A stretch of 13,756 nucleotides of DNA from assembly GCA_031552145.1 (NCBI GenBank), contig JAVBMV010000017.1, forward strand, positions 1 to 13,756, in the 5' to 3' direction. The notes under the pieces were generated by a model. That model made no database searches. It was not told where the DNA came from and saw nothing but the letters and a program-made list of their open reading frames with translations. A program made the position numbers and the translations under genes. The stretch is from JAVBMV01 sp031552145. GTDB lineage: Bacteria; Myxococcota; Myxococcia; Myxococcales; UBA5297. Below are positions 5,940 to 12,261 of this stretch, piece by piece. Each line of letters begins with the position of its first letter. Position 1 is the stretch's first letter.

Positions 5940-7982
5940 CTAGGGGGAGAAGGCGCTCACCGCGGTAGCACGCGACTGCGCGTGCGTCTTCAGCGCGCTC
6001 ACCGCGCTGTCGAAGGCGGAGAGCTGCGCGCTGCTGGAGGTGCCGTTGCTCAAGTAGGTGTAGGGATGCGCCTCGCGCGAGACGGAGTCGCGGATCAACG
6101 CTGCGAGCCGCGCATAGCGGCTGGTCGTCTCGGTCGGGGCAAAGACCTCGCTCTGGAAGGCCTTCACATAGTTCGCATAGACGCTCTTGTAGGCCGGGAC
6201 GTCGAGCAGGTAGCGGATGAGCGGCCAGCAGGAGGTAACCTCCGACATCCCCAGCGAGAGCGCCTGGCTCTGATTCTGTAGCGCCTCGTTGTTGTCCCAG
6301 GGAATCCATATGAACCTATTGGCGCTCTTTTCCGCCTTGGAGCTCATTCGGTAGAGATAATAGTTGTGCGCCATGCTGCCATAGGTGTCCCAGTTCTGGA
6401 GAACGGTGTTGGCGGCGAGCCACCTCAAGAACTGGTCGACGTCCAGGATCTTCTCCAGCTCCTCGCGCCACGCGGCGTTGTCGCTCGTGCGCGTACCTGA
6501 GTTCAGGGTCTCGTAGAGCTTCCAGACATCGCTGAAGTCGAGGTTCTCTTCATTACTCTTCTTTACGAAGTGGTCCTCGTCATAAAGGTTGTTGGCGAAG
6601 GAGGCCGCGCTCCCCTCCGGCTTGTAGAGGTTCCCCTTCTTCTCCCCCAGCTGCTTCTTGAGGGCCGAATCGTCGATATCCTCGATGAGGGTATAGAGGC
6701 CGAAGTAGATGGGGGTTCCGCTTCCCGTGTCGACATAGACCTCGGCGAAGGCGGTGCGCGCCGCCGGGATTCCAAACTCGCGGAAGAGGTCGGCGGCGAC
6801 CCGCTCGCGCATCAGGGACTTGTCGCCGTAGTTGTTCGCGAGGTTCAGCTTCTTGAACCCATAGAAGCGCTGTCCCTTCAAAGCTGGATAGAGATCCTCG
6901 AACTCGTCGAACTTGAGCTTCAGCGAGAACTTCTTCTTTCCCTCGCGATAGGGCGACTGGAGGCTCTTGTTCCCCTTGAAGCGCAGGCCGACGCGGTACC
7001 ACTCGCGCTCGCCCATCACGACGCTCGCCGGGATGTAGTCCACCTCATCGAGCGAAATGCCCGCGTTGATATTGCAGCCGCTCCCGGTGCCGCCCCCGCC
7101 AGACCCTCCCGGACCACGCCCTCCGCCACCGGGGCCTCCGGTGAAGCTGCCATTGGCCACCTGCGCCAACTGCGCCTCCATGGCGGCCCAATCCGAGGCC
7201 GCGACACGCAGGTCGATGCGCAGCACGCGGTCGGAGGGAAAGACGGTGGCATAGTCTTCATCGGTTGGATCATGCTTGGCGTGGGTCGGCTCGGTCCACG
7301 CGGGGTACTCCTCGCTGGTGGGCTCCACGCAGCGCCGCTCGGCGGCAAGGCAGACCAGGTCGGCGATGCAGTCGGCGCTGGTCAGGCAGCCACAATCGTC
7401 GGTGGCGACGCAGCGCAGGTCGCTCCCGGCGTCGCACGCCTCGGCGCACTCCGCGGCGACGCATTGGCGCTCCTGGCAGAAGGGCAGCGCTGGGTCGGTG
7501 CAGTGGAGATCCTTGGTGCACGCCACACATTGGAGCGTCTCGGGATCGCAGCGCGGCCGCTCTCCCTCGCAGGTCTCCTCGCAGAGCACCTCCGGCTCCG
7601 TGCAGCTCTTGGTGTCGTCGTCGCAGAGGGGCTTCTCCGAGCCCTTGCAGTCGCCGTCCATCAGGCACTCGACGCAGGCGCCGATCCCGGAGGCGCTGTC
7701 GTAATCGCACAGAAGCCCGTCCGCGCAGGGGACCTCCTCGCCGATGCATTGAGTGCATACGTTCTTCTCCTCGTTGCAGAGGTAGCCCTCGCCGCACCCC
7801 TTCGCGCAAGGACCTTCGGGCCCCGCGTCGACCCAGGCATCAGCTGAACTATCGGGGCCCGCGTCGCCGCCATCGGCAGGGAGCTGGGCGTCGGGGAGCC
7901 CCTGCGAATCTGGGGTGGAGCTGTCACCGCACGCGGCGGCGGCGATGAGCAGAGATACCAAGCAAAATGTCGAAGCTCTCAT
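5940..7982 (-). CDS. Lipoprotein with 28-cysteine N-terminal region and CotH kinase-like domain
   Basis: A 680-aa secreted protein. Residues 1-18 are a lipoprotein signal ending AAAAC (Cys18), followed by an Asp/Pro/Gly-rich linker (19-57). Residues 59-218 hold 28 cysteines in short C-x(2-9)-C modules, resembling the disulfide-rich spacers of myxobacterial surface lipoproteins. The CotH domain covers about 253-640: RVLRIDLRV, WYRVGLRFKGNKSLQSPYRE, FYGFKKLNLANNYGDKSLMR, GLYTLIEDIDDSALKKQL, GNLYKPEG (Lys453), VLQNWDTYGSMAHNYYLYRM and IPWDNNEAL (Asp563). CotH proteins are atypical protein kinases first known from spore coats; in Gram-negative lipoproteins the substrate is unknown. A Gly-rich loop (282-299) interrupts the domain. 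The gene stands alone, divergent from the sigma operon. Family assignment is strong, function weak. Confidence 0.88.
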   Translation of the reverse strand: MRASTFCLVSLLIAAAACGDSSTPDSQGLPDAQLPADGGDAGPDSSADAWVDAGPEGPCAKGCGEGYLCNEEKNVCTQCIGEEVPCADGLLCDYDSASGIGACVECLMDGDCKGSEKPLCDDDTKSCTEPEVLCEETCEGERPRCDPETLQCVACTKDLHCTDPALPFCQERQCVAAECAEACDAGSDLRCVATDDCGCLTSADCIADLVCLAAERRCVEPTSEEYPAWTEPTHAKHDPTDEDYATVFPSDRVLRIDLRVAASDWAAMEAQLAQVANGSFTGGPGGGGRGPGGSGGGGTGSGCNINAGISLDEVDYIPASVVMGEREWYRVGLRFKGNKSLQSPYREGKKKFSLKLKFDEFEDLYPALKGQRFYGFKKLNLANNYGDKSLMRERVAADLFREFGIPAARTAFAEVYVDTGSGTPIYFGLYTLIEDIDDSALKKQLGEKKGNLYKPEGSAASFANNLYDEDHFVKKSNEENLDFSDVWKLYETLNSGTRTSDNAAWREELEKILDVDQFLRWLAANTVLQNWDTYGSMAHNYYLYRMSSKAEKSANRFIWIPWDNNEALQNQSQALSLGMSEVTSCWPLIRYLLDVPAYKSVYANYVKAFQSEVFAPTETTSRYARLAALIRDSVSREAHPYTYLSNGTSSSAQLSAFDSAVSALKTHAQSRATAVSAFSP

Positions 7983-8040
7983 CGGGTCGTGTCCATTGGG
8001 CTAGAGGTCGTCGGCCGATGAAGAGACAGGGACGCCTCGC

Positions 8041-8086
8041 CGGGCGTTAGCCCGCCGCGCCCACTTGTTGCTAACGCCCGTTGGGC
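8041..8086 (+). promoter_or_regulatory. Inverted repeats in the divergent CotH / sigma-factor intergenic region
   Basis: Arms CGGGCGTTAGC (8041-8051) and GCTAACGCCCG (8070-8080) form an 11-bp perfect inverted repeat with an 18-nt spacer. Each arm region can also fold alone: CGGGC-GTTA-GCCCG (8041-8054) and GCCC-GTT-GGGC (8076-8086). It lies 33 nt upstream of the sigma-factor GTG and about 60 nt upstream of the CotH gene on the other strand. It is a candidate operator or leader-RNA switch; no clear -35/-10 pair was recognised. Confidence 0.4.
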
Positions 8087-8118
8087 GGAGACTGTCCTTG
8101 AGTTCGAGAGGGTCGAGC

Positions 8119-8754
8119 GTGCAAGACGAACGGCCGTGCGAAGAGAGATCGGAAGGCGAAAGGCCAGCTCCCAGGGCGCTCGAGGAAGGCGTGAGCGCCC
8201 TGGTGGCGACGGTGCGCGCTGCGCAGCGGGGTGATCCGAAGGCGCTGGAGCGTCTGGTCCAACGATTCTTCAAGGCTTCCTACTCGGTCGCCCTCTCGAT
8301 CGTGAGAGATCCGCCCGACGCGGAGGAGCTGGCGCAGGAGAGCTTCATGGTGGCATTTCGCAACTTGGAACAATGTCGCGAGCCGGAGCGCTTCGCCGGG
8401 TGGTTGATGCAGATCGCCCGTAACCTGGCGCGAAACCGCCTCCTCTCCCATGCGGCGAGGCGCCAGCGGGAGCAGGTATCGATGCTAGAGGAGAGCGAAG
8501 CGCGCACAGTGCCCCAGGGTGACCATGGGCTGCAGCGGCAGCTCCTGGAGGCAATGGAAGAGCTGACGCCGATGGAGCGAGAGACATTGCTGCTGCACGA
8601 TCTGGATGAGTTTGCGCATGGAGAGATCGCCGAGGCGCTCCAGATCTCGGTGGTCTCGTCGCGCCAGTTCCTCTTTCAAGCGCGGCGCAAGATGCGGGCC
8701 CGGCTCGATGCGGTCGGGGCGAAAGGAGGGCTCGATGGAAGAGCTCGAGTCTAG
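8119..8754 (+). CDS. ECF-type RNA polymerase sigma factor
   Basis: A 211-aa group 4 sigma factor. Region 2 spans about residues 39-110 (DAEELAQESFMVAFRNL for 2.2, FAGWLMQIARNLARNRL for 2.3-2.4), and region 4 spans about 143-195 (LTPMERETLLLHDLDEF, then the helix-turn-helix HGEIAEALQISVVSSRQFLF). Regions 1 and 3 are absent, as expected. The GTG at 8119 is chosen because GAGAGGG lies 6 nt upstream; an upstream TTG at 8065 would fall inside an inverted repeat and add no conserved sequence. The following membrane protein gene overlaps its 3' end, the usual layout for a sigma factor held by a membrane anti-sigma factor. The stimulus is inferred to be envelope or metal stress from the third gene. 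Confidence 0.92.
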   Translation: MQDERPCEERSEGERPAPRALEEGVSALVATVRAAQRGDPKALERLVQRFFKASYSVALSIVRDPPDAEELAQESFMVAFRNLEQCREPERFAGWLMQIARNLARNRLLSHAARRQREQVSMLEESEARTVPQGDHGLQRQLLEAMEELTPMERETLLLHDLDEFAHGEIAEALQISVVSSRQFLFQARRKMRARLDAVGAKGGLDGRARV

Positions 8755-9073
8755 GAAGATTGACCTATCGGCATTGGATCCCACGCGCAATCGAGCGGCG
8801 TTTCAAAAGCGCGTGAGCGGCCTCGTCGCGAGAGCGCTCTCCGAGCGCCCGCGCGCCTCCCTCTGGGAGCTGCTGCTGGCCAATCGATTTCCACTTTTAT
8901 CGATGGGGGCCGCGGCCGCCATCGCCGTGGGAATGTGGGTGCCTGCCCTGGTCGTGGGCAAGGGTGGCACCGGAGAGAGGGAATCCAGCTTGCACGAGGC
9001 GCTGCTCCACGGCGCGGCGCAGAGCGGAGTCTCCGACGAACTCTTCTTCAAGTTATTGGAGCCGAACCGATGA
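8735..9073 (+). CDS. Putative one-TM anti-sigma factor
   Basis: A 112-aa protein starting at an ATG with a very strong ribosome binding site (AAAGGAGGG, 4 nt upstream), overlapping the sigma gene by 20 nt. Residues 1-50 are charged and cytoplasmic (including LDPTRNRAAFQKRVSGLVAR), residues about 52-74 form one TM helix (FPLLSMGAAAAIAVGMWVPA), and the remainder is a short periplasmic tail. There is no zinc-binding HxxxCxxC motif and no recognisable anti-sigma domain. The role is inferred from position, topology and overlap, as in CnrY-type regulators; the sequence alone would be called hypothetical. Confidence 0.72.
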   Translation: MEELESRKIDLSALDPTRNRAAFQKRVSGLVARALSERPRASLWELLLANRFPLLSMGAAAAIAVGMWVPALVVGKGGTGERESSLHEALLHGAAQSGVSDELFFKLLEPNR

Positions 9074-9486
9074 GCACACTCGAGAGCATTGGGCAGATTC
9101 GAAAGAAGGCGATCGCGCTGTTGGTGGGCATCTTCTTGGCGGGCGCGCTGGCCGGCGCGGGCGCGGCGCGGCTCCTCTGCGACAGGCCGCATCGCCCCTG
9201 GCCGCGTCCGCCGGGCCCCTTCGCCGAATTGGGGCTCAGCGAGGAGCAGCAGGCGAAGGCGCGCGAGACGATGGAGAAGTATCGGCCCTCGCTCGACGCC
9301 ATCTTCGAGGAGATGCAGCCGCGCCTGCGGGAAGTGCGGAGCCAGATGGATGGCGAGATGAAGCAGTTCCTCACGCCCGAGCAGGTGCGGAAGCTGGAGG
9401 AGCTGAGCAAGCATCCGCCGATGGGGCCCGGGCCAGGACCTGGCCCGGGAAGAGGGCCGCCGCACCGGGTGCCGGAGACCCGGTAG
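9070..9486 (+). CDS. CpxP/Spy/CnrX-like periplasmic sensor protein
   Basis: A 138-aa protein that starts at the ATGA overlap with the preceding stop, with GGAG 8 nt upstream. Residues 12-36 are a signal anchor (AIALLVGIFLAGALAGAGAA), followed by a His/Pro/Arg-rich linker and a long helical domain. The domain has two LTxxQ-like turns, GLSEEQQAKARETMEKYR (55-72) and FLTPEQVRKLEEL (100-112), the mark of the CpxP/Spy/zinc-resistance-associated superfamily. In CnrX the related domain senses metal and controls a sigma/anti-sigma pair, the same three-part layout as here. The C-terminus is Gly/Pro-rich (GPGPGPGRGP). The ligand (metal, misfolded protein or other) cannot be told from sequence. Confidence 0.82.
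   Translation: MSTLESIGQIRKKAIALLVGIFLAGALAGAGAARLLCDRPHRPWPRPPGPFAELGLSEEQQAKARETMEKYRPSLDAIFEEMQPRLREVRSQMDGEMKQFLTPEQVRKLEELSKHPPMGPGPGPGPGRGPPHRVPETR
9427..9484. terminator. Two adjacent hairpins at the convergent gene junction
   Basis: The arms CCCGGGCCAGG and CCTGGCCCGGG (9427-9449, one-base centre) form an 11-bp perfect inverted repeat inside the sensor gene, encoding its Gly-Pro run. The second hairpin, ACCGGGT and ACCCGGT with a 7-nt loop (9464-9484), overlaps the stop codon. The convergent lipoprotein gene stops at 9503, so both transcripts pass these hairpins or end near them. Neither is followed directly by a T-run; a CTTTT lies at about 9499-9504. Function as a terminator is uncertain. 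Confidence 0.3.
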
Positions 9487-9502
9487 GCGAGCTTCCACCC
9501 TT

Positions 9503-11359
9503 TTACCGAACGCAGTGGATCTCGACCACCTCGCTCAGCTCCGGGGCAGAGAGAACCTGGCCAGTGCTCGGGTGGAAGACATAGTTCGTGTGGTGCCCCG
9601 CGGGCGGGTCTTTGTCGACCTCCTCCAGCCGCCAGTACTCTTGCCAATGCGGGAAGGCGCCCACTTCCAGCGCAGGGGCGGCCCTAGAGGAATCGACCAG
9701 CGTGGCCACCTCGGCCATATCGGGAAGCCGCCAACCCCAGATATCAGCGATGGGGCTGGCACAGTCTGCCCCGGTATGCGGCACAGCGAGCCAATAAAGC
9801 CCCGTCACTCTGTCACGGACAACGGCGCCCTCCTTTTGGACTTCGAAGCGCGGAGTAGAGGGAGGCTCCTCTCCGCTCCAACGCGCGCAGCGCACCGCCA
9901 AGCTGCTGGAGCCCGACTGCACCTGGGCGCGATGCGGGAAGCTCTGCCCTCCAACGGTCCACACGCGGTCGGCCCCCAGGAAGGAAGCCTTGGTGGCGGT
10001 CCAGTATGGGCCAGCGCCAAAGTGGAAAACGTCCTCGAGACGCAGCGACATCTCCTCGTCAAGATACGAGAAGAGCGCGACCAGCTCCATCCGTGTGGGC
10101 AGACGCCATCCCCCTGCCTGCTGTTCGCAATAGTCCTCGGCCTCTTCCCACGTCTTTAGCTCGGGCGCGTCGCGCCGCTGCCATTCCACGTCTGTCCAGC
10201 GGTCTACGAGAACGAGGTTCGCAATACTGAAACGAGGCTTCGTCTGACTGTACCAATAGTTCCAGCGCGGGGTATCCATATATTTGAGCCAAGCAGCTTC
10301 ATCCACGCACTTGCCCGCCACCGCCACCTGGCCCACGAAGCACTTCTCACACTCTGTTGCGGGATCGAACCCGTTTTTGCAGGTTTGGCAGGAATAGACG
10401 GAGATGGAGTTGAGCCAGCAGGTCGCGCAGTTGCGCGCCAGCGCCCACTCACAGAGGCTATCCGGATGGAGGCATTGACCCTCCTTTTGGACAGAGTATT
10501 CGGGGCAGCTCTCGCAATTGGAGGAAGAGGTGTAGCCGCGCTTGCAGAAGCGGCAGATATACTCGGTGTCGGAGGTCGCCACGCATTGGCTGCAGTTGCC
10601 AGCCAGCGCGGAGATACATGGATCGTTCACCGCGCGGCAGACACCCTCTACGTCGACGAAGCCCACGGGGCAGTACTGGCAGCGGGTAGCAGGGTCCAAG
10701 CCATACCTGCACGTTTCGCAGGTGTAATCGTCGTCGGAGATGGCCGTGCACGTTTCGCAGGCACCATCGAGTAGCGCATATATACAGGGGTCGGGCGTGG
10801 TGTCCACGCAGGCGTTGCCTTGCAGCTCCGTACCCGGAAGGCAGGTCTTGCAGCCGGTGCTTGGATCAAAACCGTACAGGCAGTCAATGCAGGTAAAGTC
10901 ATCTTCCGAAGTCGATACACAGCCAAGGCAGTTCTTGGACTTAATGTTTGAGCATGGGTCTTGGTAGTACACGCAGCGGCCGTCGACCAAACGCGTGCCC
11001 TGGAAGCAACTCTTGCACTTCGTAAAGGGGTCGAAGCCATTGCGGCAGTGGGAACAGGTATAGTTGCCGGAGTCATCCGACCTACAGCCCTCGCAACTAC
11101 CTTCGACCGCCGCGGCGCAGGGGTCGTGCTCCGCGTAGCACTTGCCCTGCGCCTCTACCCAGCCCTCTGGGCAGCTCTTGCACTGCGTGGCGGGGTCGTA
11201 GCCACCCTTGCATGACTTGCAGGTGTAGTCGCCGCTAGAGGGCTGCACGCAGCCTTGGCATTTGTCGTCCAGGGGGATCGAGCAGGGACCATCGCAGCCG
11301 CATCCGAGGGCAGCGAGTGCAAGGAAGAGGGAGAGCGTCGTGACGGGTTGCGAGCGCAT
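9503..11359 (-). CDS. Lipoprotein with six cysteine modules and two DUF1566 (Lcl C-terminal) domains
   Basis: With the start at 11359 (TGAGGA 4 nt upstream) the protein has 618 aa; the open frame reaches 11542, but the extra residues precede the signal sequence. Residues 1-20 are a lipoprotein signal (LFLALAALGC). Residues 26-352 are six repeats of about 55 aa, each with the pattern C-x2-C, (D/Y)YTC-x2-C, G(F/Y)DPAT-x-C-x2-C and a final G-x-C before DPC. Two DUF1566-type domains follow: about 365-505 (TWEEAEDYCEQQAGGWRLPT, YWTAT, AVRCAR) and about 515-618 (VRDRVTGLYWLAV, WGWRLPDMAEVATLVDSS, EIHCVR). It is expected on the cell surface, anchored in the outer membrane; binding partner unknown. 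It is convergent with the sigma operon, with a 16-bp gap. Confidence 0.88.
   Translation of the reverse strand: MRSQPVTTLSLFLALAALGCGCDGPCSIPLDDKCQGCVQPSSGDYTCKSCKGGYDPATQCKSCPEGWVEAQGKCYAEHDPCAAAVEGSCEGCRSDDSGNYTCSHCRNGFDPFTKCKSCFQGTRLVDGRCVYYQDPCSNIKSKNCLGCVSTSEDDFTCIDCLYGFDPSTGCKTCLPGTELQGNACVDTTPDPCIYALLDGACETCTAISDDDYTCETCRYGLDPATRCQYCPVGFVDVEGVCRAVNDPCISALAGNCSQCVATSDTEYICRFCKRGYTSSSNCESCPEYSVQKEGQCLHPDSLCEWALARNCATCWLNSISVYSCQTCKNGFDPATECEKCFVGQVAVAGKCVDEAAWLKYMDTPRWNYWYSQTKPRFSIANLVLVDRWTDVEWQRRDAPELKTWEEAEDYCEQQAGGWRLPTRMELVALFSYLDEEMSLRLEDVFHFGAGPYWTATKASFLGADRVWTVGGQSFPHRAQVQSGSSSLAVRCARWSGEEPPSTPRFEVQKEGAVVRDRVTGLYWLAVPHTGADCASPIADIWGWRLPDMAEVATLVDSSRAAPALEVGAFPHWQEYWRLEEVDKDPPAGHHTNYVFHPSTGQVLSAPELSEVVEIHCVR
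10304..11284 (-). repeat. Six-fold coding repeat (about 165 bp) for the cysteine modules
   Basis: Six consecutive units encode residues 26-352 of the lipoprotein at a period of about 53-56 codons. Each has the order C-x2-C, YTC-x2-C, FDPAT-x-C-x2-C, C, DPC. The fifth unit departs most (YTSSSNCESC in place of YDPATQCKSC) and the sixth lacks the closing DPC. The DNA copies have diverged clearly while the cysteines are kept, pointing to old duplications under structural selection. Confidence 0.85.
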
Positions 11360-11816
11360 GGAGTCCTCATCTGGTGACCGGCCTATTAGCTGTGGGACGA
11401 TAGCAGGGGGTGATGGGGGCGTAAACTGGGCGGGTGATGGAAAATGGTGTTGTGGCCTCAGGCATAGGCCATTCATGACGAGGTCTGGCCCAGAGCGCTG
11501 TCCGGGCAGCACCACGGTGCCTTTCACAGCGCTCCAGAGCACCTGGAAATACCCCTGGTTTTTAGGATAATTTGTTTATGAGCATTCATGCAGCCACGGA
11601 GAAACCCTTGCATCAGATGATCATTTTTGCCGTCACCATGGTGGCATTTTGTTCATGTAGTCATGTCCCCATAGGTCACCGTCGACGAACGTCGACCCAA
11701 TTGCTCCGCGCCTGCGCACATCGCTCGTGGCCCATGGCGGAATGCTCCTCGTCGGCTAGTAGACGCCGACCGCAACTGGAGGGAGCGCGAATCCCCCTCT
11801 TCATATTGAGGCAATG
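11360..11816. other. Largely non-coding stretch between the lipoprotein and HTH genes
   Basis: These 457 bases contain no gene I can support. They hold the upstream region of the minus-strand lipoprotein gene, a TGGCCT/AGGCCA inverted repeat with a 7-nt loop (11453-11471), a larger nested inverted repeat (11493-11534), a doubtful 79-codon plus-strand ORF (11578-11817) and a near-palindrome GTCGACG-AA-CGTCGAC (11681-11696). The segment around 11560-11660 is visibly richer in A and T than its surroundings. Confidence 0.6.
11493..11534. repeat. Nested inverted repeat upstream of the DUF1566 lipoprotein gene
   Basis: Outer arms GAGCGCTGT (11493-11501) and ACAGCGCTC (11526-11534) are exact complements. 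Inside them GCACC (11509-11513) and GGTGC (11516-11520) form a second stem. The structure lies 134-175 bp upstream of the lipoprotein start, in a non-coding area; it may be an operator or part of a structured transcript. Confidence 0.45.
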
Positions 11817-11817
11817 A
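11578..11817 (+). CDS. Doubtful small ORF with a lipoprotein-like N-terminus
   Basis: An open frame of 79 codons starts at an ATG at 11578 (an AGGA lies about 11 nt upstream). Its stop TGA overlaps the ATGATG start region of the HTH gene. Residues 14-29 are hydrophobic and end in cysteines (MIIFAVTMVAFCSC), which could be a signal sequence. The remainder is Arg/Ser-rich without any domain, and codon third positions do not show the GC bias of the neighbouring genes. No function is proposed; it may be chance. Confidence 0.2.
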   Translation: MSIHAATEKPLHQMIIFAVTMVAFCSCSHVPIGHRRRTSTQLLRACAHRSWPMAECSSSASRRRPQLEGARIPLFILRQ

Positions 11818-12011
11818 TGACACCCACCCGACCGCGCGACTGTATCGAACTCCTAGGCTGGACGCAGAGAGGGCTCGCGCGGATGCTCGATCGCCCCGAG
11901 GGCACCGTACGCCAGTGGGTGCGCGGCGTGGTCCGCATCCCCGAAATCGTGGCGGCGTGGCTTGAAGTGCGCGCAAAGCACGCTGAGGAGCACCCGCCCC
12001 CGAAGCGGTAG
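11817..12011 (+). CDS. Small helix-turn-helix DNA-binding protein
   Basis: A 64-aa protein; the second of two overlapping ATGs is chosen because GAGG lies 5 nt before it (the ATG at 11814 would add one residue). Residues 11-45 form an XRE-like helix-turn-helix: LLGWTQRGLARMLDRPEGTV, then RQWVRGVVRIPEIVAAWLEV. The pattern (glutamine after the first turn, R-x-W before the recognition helix, G-x-x-x-I-P after it) is common in short phage and accessory-region regulators. There is no partner domain. It lies 222 bp to the left of the CRISPR array on a non-operonic plus strand; a link with CRISPR expression is not supported by the sequence. Confidence 0.72.
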   Translation: MTPTRPRDCIELLGWTQRGLARMLDRPEGTVRQWVRGVVRIPEIVAAWLEVRAKHAEEHPPPKR

Positions 12012-12183
12012 CGACCGCGTTCTCCCGGTTCTCGCTGACGCTCGACGCCTGATGCACCCATGCTGCGCCGTGTCCCCGCGACAGCCCCCCACTCCCGGCG
12101 GCTCGTCCCCGCACACACCCCTCCCCGTTGTCATGCAGCACCAGCCATCCGATGGACGGAGGCTGTTTTCGAGACCGGAGAGG

Positions 12184-12233
12184 GGGTCAGTTTTAGTGTC
12201 GCAAGGGAGTCAACTTTCTGCTGTCGCTTGACA
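12184..12233. mobile_element. Probable solo insertion-sequence end (IS21-like terminal repeats)
   Basis: Read inward from 12233 on the minus strand the sequence begins TGTCAAGCGACAGCAG, then AAAGTTGACTCCCTTGCGAC, then ACTAAAACTGACCCCC. The GCGACA and TTGACYCCC/CTGACCCCC elements alternate twice at 23-25 bp spacing, a layout I associate with the multiple terminal repeats of IS21-family elements. The end abuts the first CRISPR repeat exactly. No transposase or second end is present, so it would be a remnant. The family call rests on recall of such ends and is not verified. Confidence 0.4.
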
Positions 12234-12261
12234 GGCCGATCTCCGCGTGTGCGGGGAGGCC
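12234..12261 (-). repeat. Degenerate terminal CRISPR repeat
   Basis: This leftmost copy has T for C at 12242 (breaking one stem pair) and G for A at 12258; all other copies match each other. Degeneracy is usual at the leader-distal end, because new repeats are copied from the leader-proximal one, so this supports a leader to the right of the window. Confidence 0.85.

Noticed and set aside
6570..7847. 425-codon plus-strand open frame
   Set aside because: It is antisense to the CotH-domain lipoprotein, which has a signal peptide, cysteine spacing and full domain motifs.
8041..8080. Possible integron attC site (GTTAGC ... GCTAAC arms)
   Set aside because: The arms do not fit the RYYYAAC/GTTRRRY cores in the right order, the element is shorter than attC sites, and no integrase or cassette array is nearby.
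11360..11542. Upstream extension of the DUF1566 lipoprotein frame to 11542
   Set aside because: It would place 61 extra residues before a good lipoprotein signal, and TGAGGA stands directly before the ATG at 11359.
12186..12233. CRISPR leader on the left side of the array
   Set aside because: The stretch is only about 50 bp, carries IS-like repeats, adjoins the degenerate repeat, and the repeat orientation puts the leader on the right.
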